Of a stretch of DNA of 64,000 nucleotides, positions 32,409 through 40,851 are shown piece after piece (position 1 is the stretch's first letter; each line of letters begins with the position of its first letter). The notes under the pieces were generated by a model. That model saw only the letters and a program-made list of their open reading frames with translations. It ran no database searches and was not told the origin of the DNA. The stretch is from Deltaproteobacteria bacterium (GTDB lineage Bacteria; Myxococcota_A; UBA9160; UBA4427), in the NCBI GenBank assembly GCA_029261855.1, contig JAJDAN010000070.1, positions 102,250 through 166,249 on the forward strand. Reading direction: 5' to 3'. Both the position numbers and the translations under genes were made by a program.

Positions 32409-33010
32409 GAAGGCATCGCCTGCGTGCGGGGCAGCTCTGCCTCCACGCGTTGACCGTTCTGCTTGACGATGCGAGCGGGTACGCCAACGACGGTCGTCCC
32501 TGCTGGAACGTCTCGCATGTGGATGAAGGCGCCGGCACCGATCTTGGCACCGCGTCCCACATGGATCGGGCCGAGCAAAGTCGCCCCCGTGCCCACGAAG
32601 ACATCGTCTTCCAGGGTCGGGTGCCGCCTTCCCTCGTGTTTGCCGGTACCCCCGAGTGTGACGTTGTGGAACATCACGCAATCGTCTCCGATGACAGCGG
32701 TCTCCCCGATCACCACCCCTGTGCCGTGATCGATGAAGAAGCGGCGACCGATGCGCGCCGCTGGATGGATTTCGACGCCGGTCAAGAAATGCGCCAGGGT
32801 CGAGAGCAGTCGCGGCAACCACGGTAGACCCGCGTCGCACAAGGCATGGGCAACGCGATGAATCCAGATCGCATGCAAGGGCGAGTGGGCGAGGAACGTC
32901 TCGACCGCGCTCCGGGCCGCGGCGTCATTGTCCAGGACTGCCTGGAGGTCTTCGCGAAAATGCTGGAACACGGGCTCCACGATGTTTGGCAGCGAGACGG
33001 CCAGCGACAA
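32405..33010 (-). CDS. cysE: Serine O-acetyltransferase
   Basis: CysE makes O-acetylserine from serine and acetyl-CoA, the first step of cysteine synthesis. The 201-residue protein has the N-terminal helical region (about 10-70) and a left-handed beta-helix with hexapeptide repeats. The active-site stretch is GVEIHPAARIGRRFFIDHGTGVVIGETAVIGDDC and the family-typical TLGGTGKHEGRRHPTL. The length matches the short EpsC-type enzymes. The annotated start is TTG at 33010 with no clear ribosome-binding site; a GTG about 30 bases downstream is possible. It is the first gene of a coupled pair with the isocitrate-lyase-type enzyme. Confidence 0.92.
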   Translation of the reverse strand: MSLAVSLPNIVEPVFQHFREDLQAVLDNDAAARSAVETFLAHSPLHAIWIHRVAHALCDAGLPWLPRLLSTLAHFLTGVEIHPAARIGRRFFIDHGTGVVIGETAVIGDDCVMFHNVTLGGTGKHEGRRHPTLEDDVFVGTGATLLGPIHVGRGAKIGAGAFIHMRDVPAGTTVVGVPARIVKQNGQRVEAELPRTQAMPS

Positions 33011-33126
33011 GGCGCGGCGCAGTCTAGCCCGGCCATCTCCGACCCGCGGGGATTCATCAACGATTCCGGCGAATTCGCCGGCAATTGCTGGCGCCTGCTC
33101 GTCAGTTCGCGGATGATCCTGCTGCC

Positions 33127-34062
33127 GTGACCGCGAGCTACGCCATCGGCGTCATCCACTATCGCAGCTACGACGATCTGAAGGCGTGTCTCGATTCGAT
33201 CGAGCGCCAGACGGACCTTCCCGCTGTCACTCTCGTCGTCGACGTAGACGGGGACGACGAGCGCCAGCGCGAGCTGCACGGCCGTGCCGGGGTCGAGTGG
33301 GAGGAGACGCACAACGGCGGCTACTCGGCGGCCGCGAACCTCGCCATCCGTGTGTTGCGAGAGAAGACCGACGCCGACTTCATCCTCCTGCTCAACGCGG
33401 ATGTGCGACTCGACGCGGCCTTCGGGCAGCGCCTGGTTGCGGAAATGGAAGCGCGCCCGCGCGTGGCCCTCGGCACCGGCAAGCTCCTGCGGCCCGAAGG
33501 CGTCATCGACAGCGCGGGGATCGAGCTTCCCCGACACCGTCGGCCCCGCGACCGCGGTAGCGAGCAGGTGGACCGCGGGCAGTACGAAGAGATCGAGTTC
33601 GTGTTCGGTGCCAGCGGAGCGGCGATGATGATCCGCAGCGCCGCGCTGGCCGACCTGGCCATCGAGGGAGAGGTCTTCGATGAAGACTTCTTCCTCTATC
33701 ACGAAGACACCGACCTGTCGTGGCGCGCCCAGCGCCTGGGTTGGCAGGTGCTCTACGTCCCGGGCGCGCGCGCTTGTCACAACCGGTCCTGGCGACGAAG
33801 TCGGCGCTTCGAGATCGCGGCGCCCGTGCGAAGACACTCGTTCAAGAACCACTACCTGCAGCTGATCAAGAACGAGCAGTCGCGAGACTTCTGGCGCAAC
33901 CTGCCGGTGATCGCGACCTGGGAGGTCCTGCGACTGGGCTTCGCGATCCTGCGCGATCCGAGCATCCTTCCCGGCTATCTCGAAGCGGGCAAGCTGGCGC
34001 CGGCCGCATGGCGCAAGCGCAGGCTGTTGCAGGTCGCCTGTCGAGAACGCCTGGAAGCCTGA
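33127..34062 (+). CDS. Family 2 glycosyltransferase
   Basis: A 311-residue GT-A enzyme. The nucleotide-sugar site is seen in IGVIHYRSYDDLKACLDSI (about 6-24), followed by the DVDGDD loop, the GGYSAAANLAIR segment and the metal-binding LLNADVRL. The acceptor-side FDEDFFLYHEDTDLSWRAQRLGW (ED motif) matches rhamnosyltransferase-like GT2 enzymes (WbbL/RfbF type). The GTG at 33127 is the best start. It is convergent with the glycan operon (53-bp gap) and probably serves the same surface polysaccharide. Confidence 0.9.
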   Translation: MTASYAIGVIHYRSYDDLKACLDSIERQTDLPAVTLVVDVDGDDERQRELHGRAGVEWEETHNGGYSAAANLAIRVLREKTDADFILLLNADVRLDAAFGQRLVAEMEARPRVALGTGKLLRPEGVIDSAGIELPRHRRPRDRGSEQVDRGQYEEIEFVFGASGAAMMIRSAALADLAIEGEVFDEDFFLYHEDTDLSWRAQRLGWQVLYVPGARACHNRSWRRSRRFEIAAPVRRHSFKNHYLQLIKNEQSRDFWRNLPVIATWEVLRLGFAILRDPSILPGYLEAGKLAPAAWRKRRLLQVACRERLEA

Positions 34063-34115
34063 GCCCCCGTTTTCGGAGCTCGAGCTCGGCTCGACCCCGC
34101 CAGGAACCCGACACC

Positions 34116-34949
34116 TCAGCCGAGTTCGACGACGCCCAGCACCTCGTGGTCCGATACGCGTAGATCGACCACGCGTGATCCGGGCCGCCCCTCCCTGCAG
34201 AAGTACTCGAGCAACTCGCGGAAGCTCGCCTCCGAGAACGTGTGGAAGTGGATCTCGACCTCGGCCTCGAGCAGCTCGCCCAGCCGCATCTCGACCGCCT
34301 CTTCGCTCGGCGGCTCGAAGGCATGACCCTGGTCCTGGAAGATCTGCCGTTCGGAGATCCGGATCCACTCGAGGTAGTGGTGACGGTTGCGATCGCGGAT
34401 GGCGCCCCGGTCTCCCCGGGCATAGAGGGCCGCATCTTCCACCCAGTGCGCGAGGGTGGTCGCTTCGCGTCCGGCGTCGAAGCAACGTTCGGCGACGGGG
34501 ACGATTACGTACAGGACGCCGCCAGCGCGCGTGACCCGGCTCCAGTTCTCGAGCACGCCGATCGGGTTGGGACTGTGCTCGAGCACGTGACTCGCGATCA
34601 CGAAGTCCTGGGAGCCCGTCTCGACCGAGCACAGCTCGAAGCCGTCCTCGAGAACATCGGGCTCGATGATCTCGTCCGGGGGGAGATCCGGGAAGCGCGC
34701 GACATTGTCGGCCTTCGAGAACAGGTCGACGAAGCGGACGACGACATCTGCGGGAACCGGGATCGGCGTGTGCAGGGCTCCGATCTCGAGCCCCTCTCCG
34801 CACAGGTGGCGACGCGCGAGCGCGGCGCGGTCGACACCCGACCCCGTCGACGACCCTCGGCGTTCGATCCAGGCCCGCCGGGCGTCTACCAGGAAGCCCA
34901 GCCCGACGCCGCGCAGCGCGCGCTTCGCGGTCTGCCGCGGGATCGACAT
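34116..34949 (-). CDS. Class I SAM-dependent methyltransferase (glycan operon, last gene)
   Basis: A 277-residue methyltransferase. The SAM-binding motif I is GEGLEIGALHTPIPV (about 51-65), followed by FVDLFSK and a FVIASHVLEHSPNPIGVLENWSRVTRAGGVLYVIVP block, typical of Methyltransf_11/23 enzymes in polysaccharide loci. The ATG at 34949 overlaps the exosortase stop by one base (TGATG). It is the last of eight minus-strand genes and may methylate a sugar of the exported glycan; the acceptor is not predictable. Confidence 0.82.
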   Translation of the reverse strand: MSIPRQTAKRALRGVGLGFLVDARRAWIERRGSSTGSGVDRAALARRHLCGEGLEIGALHTPIPVPADVVVRFVDLFSKADNVARFPDLPPDEIIEPDVLEDGFELCSVETGSQDFVIASHVLEHSPNPIGVLENWSRVTRAGGVLYVIVPVAERCFDAGREATTLAHWVEDAALYARGDRGAIRDRNRHHYLEWIRISERQIFQDQGHAFEPPSEEAVEMRLGELLEAEVEIHFHTFSEASFRELLEYFCREGRPGSRVVDLRVSDHEVLGVVELG

Positions 34950-36553
34950 CACGAGGCCGCGTCGTCTTCGGCCGGCGGCCGGGGAACCAGGGCATCGACG
35001 AAGAGCGCGAAGTGCCGCAGACGTTCGCTAGCGGCCGGTAGATCGGAAGGGTCGCGGACCGGCGTGCTGACCCGCAACGCGTAGGCGCCACCTTCCCGAT
35101 GCAGCTCCGAGCGATCGAGCGCGAAGAACGCGCGTACCAGCTCTTCCGCGAAACCCGCGGTTCCCCGGAACCAGGAATAGTTGAGCACGACCCCGCCCGG
35201 GCCGCGGGTGAGCGTCAGGCGCGCGGGCACGTCGATCTCGGGAAGCTCCGCCGCGCTCTCTCCCAACAGCACCTGGCCTGCACCGGGGAGTCCCAGCTTC
35301 TTCGAAAGCAGGCTCTGGTCGCGGCCGACGCGGCGCTGCATTCCGATCAGCACTTCGACGCCGGGCTCGCCCTCTCCTCCTCCCTGGCTCGCTCCGTCCT
35401 CGCCACCCCCGCGCTCGTAGCGGCGCTGCAGGTGGCGATCGAACTCGACGGATCCGAGGTAGTCCTCGTCGAGCTGGACCATGCGCGCCTGGTAACCCTG
35501 ATACTCGGTGGGCATCTTCACCTGCCAGCTGCTCAGCTCCGGCGTGGCCTTCCAGGGCTCGACCCAGAAACCCCCGGCGAGCAGGCAGGCCACGACACCG
35601 AACACCGTCGCCACGCGCCAGTCGCGGCCGGGCTGGTTGCGCGAGCGCGAGGCCGGCGTCCAGGGGGCAGCCGGCCAGACCCGATCGACGCCCTGTGCCA
35701 CCGCGTGCAGCGCCAGCACGCTCGCGATCATCACGGCGATGCCTTGGATGGTGTGATCTTCTGCGAGCGTCATTTCAGCGCTGAAGATGATCACGAGCAC
35801 GCGCACCCCGTTGAACGCGAACGAGATGGGCGCGGCCAGCGCCAGCAACAGCCCCGCGTGCCAGCCTCGCTTGTGAAAGACCCGGATGTAGACGAGGGTC
35901 GCCATCATCATCGTCGAGATGGACCGCAGTCCCGTGCAGGTGTCGATCACCTGGAAGGCGCGGCCGCCGGAATAGATGATGTCGCCCGAGTTGAAGTACT
36001 CGCGTCCGAGCACGTCGAGGAAGAACGTCGTCAGCGCGATCGTCCCCGCCTGGAGCGGCAGCACGAGCTGATTGATCAGGACGACCGGGATCGGGATCGC
36101 GACGAGCAGCAGCGAGGTGGGCAGCAGCACCATCCGCACCAGCGGCCAGCCCCCCAACACACCGGCGCTTCCCAACAGGAAGCAGCCGAGCGAGAGCAGG
36201 TCCACCTGGAGCGCCTGGGTGTGGACGGACCACAGGTGCAAACCCAGCGCGAAGGGGAGCAGCGACCCGGCGAGCAGGCTGGGACGGCTCCGCCCGACCT
36301 GCGCCGATAGCCGACGCCAGTCCGCGAGCAGCAGCGCGACCATCGCGAGCAACGTGACGTCCGGCGCGTTCTGCGAAGGATGGAAGAAGAAGCGCTCGAC
36401 CGCGGGGATGGTGCTCCGCAAGGGTGCGCTCATGGCGAGCCCGCGGTATGCGACGGCGGCCGCAACGACCAGCACGACGAGATTGAAGCGCCGCCAATGG
36501 CGAGCCAGGGAGGGCGGCGTCGCGGCAGCAACGGACTCGCCGGTCGGGTTCAC
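34949..36553 (-). CDS. Exosortase with C-terminal EpsI domain
   Basis: Exosortases are multi-pass membrane transpeptidase-like enzymes that process PEP-CTERM proteins. Residues about 25-310 have eight or so membrane segments with all three catalytic residues: Cys206 in IDTCTGLRSI, Arg251 in FAFNGVRVLV and His267 in EDHTIQGI. From about 325 a further membrane segment leads to a periplasmic EpsI-type domain (to residue 534), so the two proteins that are often separate genes are fused. The GTG at 36553 overlaps the upstream stop (GTGA). Placement inside an ABC-exported glycan operon suggests co-display of glycans and PEP-CTERM proteins. Confidence 0.92.
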   Translation of the reverse strand: MNPTGESVAAATPPSLARHWRRFNLVVLVVAAAVAYRGLAMSAPLRSTIPAVERFFFHPSQNAPDVTLLAMVALLLADWRRLSAQVGRSRPSLLAGSLLPFALGLHLWSVHTQALQVDLLSLGCFLLGSAGVLGGWPLVRMVLLPTSLLLVAIPIPVVLINQLVLPLQAGTIALTTFFLDVLGREYFNSGDIIYSGGRAFQVIDTCTGLRSISTMMMATLVYIRVFHKRGWHAGLLLALAAPISFAFNGVRVLVIIFSAEMTLAEDHTIQGIAVMIASVLALHAVAQGVDRVWPAAPWTPASRSRNQPGRDWRVATVFGVVACLLAGGFWVEPWKATPELSSWQVKMPTEYQGYQARMVQLDEDYLGSVEFDRHLQRRYERGGGEDGASQGGGEGEPGVEVLIGMQRRVGRDQSLLSKKLGLPGAGQVLLGESAAELPEIDVPARLTLTRGPGGVVLNYSWFRGTAGFAEELVRAFFALDRSELHREGGAYALRVSTPVRDPSDLPAASERLRHFALFVDALVPRPPAEDDAAS

Positions 36554-37380
36554 GTGCGTTCCGCGACCAGGGTCAGGTGGAGGGTTCGCGGGTCGTCGAG
36601 GGTGTAGACCGGCCGGAAGCCCGCCTCCCGCGCCACGCGCTCGAGGCTTTCCACCGTGAAGTACCAGAAGTGCACCTCGTTGAAGCATTCGGGATGCGAT
36701 GACCAGGGCTCGAGCCGGCGATAGCGATCGTAGGACGGCATCTGCAGGAAGATGTGCCCACCGGGACGCGTAAACGCCCGCAGCAACGACAAGAAGCCGA
36801 GTACGGAGGGAACGTGCTCGAGAACGTGCCAGGCGACCACCGCATCGAAAGGCGCGTCGGCCGCGAAGCTCTCGAGGGACCCGTTGTGGACGGGCAGCGC
36901 AAGCCGCTCACGCGCGAAGCGGCAGGACGCCTGGGAGAGCTCGATCCCCTGCACCGCCCACCCCGCGCGCCGCGCGGCTTCGAGCTTGTAGCCGCGACTG
37001 CAGCCCACTTCGAGCAGACGCCCCTTCGGCACGTAGCGTTCGACGAACTCGACGATGAACGAGTGCGCCTCGACCCAGGCCTCGACGTCGGGATCGCTTT
37101 CCTGATAGGCGACGTTCTCGTCTTCGAGGGCCGAGATCTCGCCAGCGGAGAAGCGCCGGTCGAGCTGGCTGAGGCCGCAGCCCTCGCAGTGATGCACCTG
37201 CCGCTGGTCAGCGCCGGCGGGGAAGCTGCCCTCGAACACCAGCTTCGCCGCACCGCAGCTGTGGCAGACGAGCCCTCCGTCCCGACGTCGAGCCTCCTCG
37301 ACGCGGGCCGCGCGCACCGCTTCGGCAGCCAGGACGTCCGCCCGCAGCCGGCCCACTTCGGGGTTCATGTCGGCGCTCAC
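36550..37380 (-). CDS. Zinc-ribbon plus class I methyltransferase
   Basis: A 276-residue protein. Residues about 38-71 form a possible zinc ribbon with two CxxC pairs (CHSCG and CEGCG). The SAM-dependent domain follows, with LLEVGCSRGYKLEAARRAGW (motif I, about 120-139) and VVAWHVLEHVPSVLGFLSLLRAFTRPGGHIFLQMPS. This layout matches Methyltransf_23 enzymes of surface-polysaccharide clusters. The start is GTG 37380, overlapping the stop of the upstream glycosyltransferase (GTGA). Acceptor unknown. Confidence 0.85.
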   Translation of the reverse strand: MSADMNPEVGRLRADVLAAEAVRAARVEEARRRDGGLVCHSCGAAKLVFEGSFPAGADQRQVHHCEGCGLSQLDRRFSAGEISALEDENVAYQESDPDVEAWVEAHSFIVEFVERYVPKGRLLEVGCSRGYKLEAARRAGWAVQGIELSQASCRFARERLALPVHNGSLESFAADAPFDAVVAWHVLEHVPSVLGFLSLLRAFTRPGGHIFLQMPSYDRYRRLEPWSSHPECFNEVHFWYFTVESLERVAREAGFRPVYTLDDPRTLHLTLVAERT

Positions 37381-40300
37381 GACTCGTCACCCGGCGCGAT
37401 GCTCGGGTCCAGCGAGAACGCCAGGCGGAAGTCCAGACGACCCGCCGCCCGCGCACCGCGGTGGTAGCGGCGTTGCTGCCTTCCACCCCGCGACCGATGT
37501 CCCCACACCCGCGGCGCGCATCCGCGCACCGCGCCGGGGCTGGCGACCTCGAAGCAAAAGGCGGACCCCTCCGAATCGGACAGCGGCTCGAAGGCAGCGA
37601 TGCAGAACTGGTTGTCGTAGATGCGCTCGGGGTCGACCGTCACCTCGCGCAGCACCGGACCCCCGGGGCCGCCGGCGCGCAGTCGCACCACGACGGGCGC
37701 CACGAGTCTCCTGCCCTCGGTCCCCAGCCGCACCAGGATTCGATCCAGCCCGGGTTCTTCGGCGACGAAGCGCTGGGCAACGACGGTTTCGCCTCGCACC
37801 TCGGCGGTCACGAAACGCGTGGCTTCGAGGTGTGTCTGCCTCGACGTCGCGAGGCCGATGCCCCGCAGCAAGCGATCGAAGGGCGGTCGCGTCAGGCGGC
37901 CCTCCATGCGATCGAGCCAGCCCGTCAGGCCTGCGGACGCCCGTTCGAGCGCCGCGGTCCGGTCTTCGAGTCGTTCCTGCCGATGCCGCTCGCGTTCTCC
38001 CCGGGAACGGATCAGATCGATGACACGCGTCGCTTCCGGGGACAGTGAATCTGCCGCGACAGGCATGACGGGCGAGACGAGGTCCGGCCGAGCACTCTCG
38101 GCCCGGCCCGCGAACGCCGTGACGGCCGGGGCTCCCGAGGCATGGCCAGACGGCGGCGCCGGCGCGCCCGCCGGGTGGCTCCAGATCGCGAAGCAGATCG
38201 GCGCCGCGAGCGAAGCATCCCCCCGGCGCGCGGGTCCCTCCACCTGCGACCCCGTCCCACTGAGATACACGGCGACGGGCGGTGCGTCCGCTTCGACCAT
38301 GCTGAGACGCAGCTCGAATTCGCGCTCGCCCGCGTCGGCGATCGGCTCGAGCGGGATCTCGTTCCATTCGTTGTTGCGGATCGCGCTGCCGCGAACACAC
38401 AGGTCGGCGACGACAGCACCGCTGCGTCGATCTGCGAGCTGAACCCGCAGATCGCCCGGTGTCCGCTCGAAGGTGCCCAGCTGCAGATCGATCCGCGCGA
38501 GACCGTCCCCGCGGCCGCGGAGGGTCTGAGCCACCGGGCCGTCTTCCAGGGAGACCCAGCTCGCGCGCTCGCCCTGGAAGGCCTCGAGCCGAAGCGGTCG
38601 CGTCGCCGTCTCGCCCGTCAGCCAGCGGCGCACGAAGGCCGACTCGATCTCGTCGACGGTGTTCTCCATCGACCTCCGCGCGACTCGCGCGGTGCCCCCG
38701 TCCCGCAGGCGATCGAGCAGGTCGGATTCCTGGAAGAGCGATCGCAGGGCGGACGCGATGCCTTCAGGCGTCGGCTCCGCCAGCAACGAGTCCTCGCCGG
38801 GGCTGTACTCGAAGCCGTTGTTCGGCAGGTCCAGTTCCACCACGACACAACCGCAGCGCATCATGTTCGGCGACACCAGGGTCGGGTTGGTCATCGAGAT
38901 GACCAGTGCGGCGTCGGCGCGACGGTACAGGTCTGCGAGCTGCTGCTCCGACAGGATCCCGTGATCTTCGAATGGAACGGGCACCGAGCCCGGCTCCACG
39001 TCTTTCGACCCGAAGAAGGCGATCTTCACTTCCGGGCAGGCCGCGTGGAAGAGCGCGAGACCCTCGAGCCCGAGCCGATAGCCGCGGCGGGGCTTCCCAG
39101 GCTGCGCGAAGAACAACAGCCGCGGGGGATCGCCCTTCCGCGCGTTCTCCGGCTCGGATTCGTCGCCCGCCTGGCTCGCCGGGCCGTCCACGGTCACCGG
39201 GAACGAGAAGGCGGAGCTGTCCGCGCCGTAGCGGGAGCGCAGCTCGTCGGTCAGCCAGCCGCCCAGGGTCACGCACGACAGGCCCAGGTGATAGGTGCGT
39301 TCGGCGCGAACGGCATCTTCTCCGGGCGGGAAGAAGAGGTTCTCGAAGTCCTGGACGAAGTAGGCCGTCGCGCTGGCATCGCTGCGCGCGACGGTTTCGG
39401 CCGTCGCCCAGGACGTGGCGACCGCCAGGTCGGCGTGCTGCAACCCGAGGTCCCAGCCGGGCTCGAAGCGCACACCGGTCTCTCCGAAGTTGCGATCGAC
39501 AAAGCCCCGGATCGCATCGCCGTCGTGGGCCTGGAGTTGGCTCGTGTCCACCAGGAAGGTGTTGCGGTGGCCCCGGCGTTCGAGACCGCGCGCCGCCGCG
39601 AAGATATTGGCGTGTCCTCCCGAGCCCGGAAACGGCGACGGGATCAGCCACACGATGTCGAGCAGGCGGTCCTGCGCCGCCGGCCGATGCGAGCTGCCGC
39701 TGCGGATCGCCGCCAGTCGCGCGCAGCTGTCTTCTGCCAGGGCCGATGCGGTGCAGTGAGATTCCACGTGCTCGCGCGCGGCGCGGGCCATCTCGCTGTG
39801 GCGCGCATCGTCGTCGAGCAGACTCTCGATGGCACGACACCATTCCGCGGCGTCGCCCGCCAACAGTCCGGTGCGCCCGTCGTCGATCTCTTGCACGTAG
39901 TCGTCGATGCGGCTCGCGACGACGGGCACGCCGAGGATCGCCGCTTCCAGGAACTTCAGGGCGCTCTTTGCCCTGCAGTACGGATTGTCTCGTTCGAGCG
40001 GTGCCAGGGCGACGTCGAAACCCGCCAGGATCTCCCACCACTGTTCCCAGGGTCGCGCCTCGCGCTGCGTCACGCGATCCGCGAACTCGTCGAGTTCCGC
40101 ACCGAGATCCACGGGCCCGACGATCTCCAATCTCAGGTTGGTGCGGCGCGACAGCAGCTCGCGCAGCGCCGGGATGACTTCGCGCATGTCGCGGTCGTGG
40201 GTCGCGGTGCCGGCGCCAAAGCCGATGACCTGCTCGTTTCGCGCGTCGTTCCCTCGCGTCTTGTGCGCGCGACGGATGCGGCGCGCGGCGTCGAGCTGCG

Positions 40301-40829
40301 CCTGCCCGAGGACGTTGCGGATGACCTGGCTCGGCTTCGGGCCGAAGGGGCGCAGGCCGGCCAGGAACGGCGTCGATGCCAGAAAGGCGTCGCAGCGGCG
40401 ATAGCTGGCCGCGTAGCGCTCGACGCCTTCGTGATACAAGGAGACCTCGTGGTCCGGCAGCCGTCGCACTCCGTCCACCCAGCTCTCGGCGCCGGGCACG
40501 AAGACGAGATCGTCCGCCTCGAAGACGATCGTCGCGCCCTGCCGACGAGCGGCTTCGACCAGTGCCTCGATGCGCGTGTCCCAGGCGACACGGTGCAGGA
40601 TGACGAGATCGCGGTCGGCCACCAGCGACGCGAGCGCGGCCGGCCCTGCCCCGGAAGCACCCTCCCCATGACCGTCCTCGATCTCGACCAGCTCGGCCAG
40701 GGTCACCACGTCGCTCTCGTGCCCCGCACGCTCGATCTGCTCGCGCAGGTTGTCCACGCGGTACACGTCGACACCGTGTCCGACGGGCGGATGGATCTGC
40801 AGGATCCGCAGCGGCGCGCTCACGCCCAT
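37377..40829 (-). CDS. Large two-domain glycosyltransferase with C-terminal beta-sandwich modules
   Basis: A 1150-residue protein. Residues 1-385 are a GT-B (GT4-like) transferase, with LRILQIHPPVGHGVDVYRVDNL, VIGFGAGTATHDRDM and the donor-site KSALKFLEAAILGVPVVAS. Residues about 388-770 are a second GT-B unit (IVWLIPSPFPGSGGHANIF, LLFFAQPGKPRRGYRLGLEG, NPTLVSPNMMRCGCVVVELD). The C-terminal 380 residues hold two beta-rich modules, about 780-880 and 1045-1130, that resemble the module in the neighbouring sulfotransferase, separated by a short Arg/Glu-rich helix. Such proteins can add two sugars in alternation. ATG 40829; it lies 22 bp after the sulfotransferase gene. Confidence 0.82.
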   Translation of the reverse strand: MGVSAPLRILQIHPPVGHGVDVYRVDNLREQIERAGHESDVVTLAELVEIEDGHGEGASGAGPAALASLVADRDLVILHRVAWDTRIEALVEAARRQGATIVFEADDLVFVPGAESWVDGVRRLPDHEVSLYHEGVERYAASYRRCDAFLASTPFLAGLRPFGPKPSQVIRNVLGQAQLDAARRIRRAHKTRGNDARNEQVIGFGAGTATHDRDMREVIPALRELLSRRTNLRLEIVGPVDLGAELDEFADRVTQREARPWEQWWEILAGFDVALAPLERDNPYCRAKSALKFLEAAILGVPVVASRIDDYVQEIDDGRTGLLAGDAAEWCRAIESLLDDDARHSEMARAAREHVESHCTASALAEDSCARLAAIRSGSSHRPAAQDRLLDIVWLIPSPFPGSGGHANIFAAARGLERRGHRNTFLVDTSQLQAHDGDAIRGFVDRNFGETGVRFEPGWDLGLQHADLAVATSWATAETVARSDASATAYFVQDFENLFFPPGEDAVRAERTYHLGLSCVTLGGWLTDELRSRYGADSSAFSFPVTVDGPASQAGDESEPENARKGDPPRLLFFAQPGKPRRGYRLGLEGLALFHAACPEVKIAFFGSKDVEPGSVPVPFEDHGILSEQQLADLYRRADAALVISMTNPTLVSPNMMRCGCVVVELDLPNNGFEYSPGEDSLLAEPTPEGIASALRSLFQESDLLDRLRDGGTARVARRSMENTVDEIESAFVRRWLTGETATRPLRLEAFQGERASWVSLEDGPVAQTLRGRGDGLARIDLQLGTFERTPGDLRVQLADRRSGAVVADLCVRGSAIRNNEWNEIPLEPIADAGEREFELRLSMVEADAPPVAVYLSGTGSQVEGPARRGDASLAAPICFAIWSHPAGAPAPPSGHASGAPAVTAFAGRAESARPDLVSPVMPVAADSLSPEATRVIDLIRSRGERERHRQERLEDRTAALERASAGLTGWLDRMEGRLTRPPFDRLLRGIGLATSRQTHLEATRFVTAEVRGETVVAQRFVAEEPGLDRILVRLGTEGRRLVAPVVVRLRAGGPGGPVLREVTVDPERIYDNQFCIAAFEPLSDSEGSAFCFEVASPGAVRGCAPRVWGHRSRGGRQQRRYHRGARAAGRLDFRLAFSLDPSIAPGDES

Positions 40830-40851
40830 CTCGAGTTCACCCCGGCTCCTC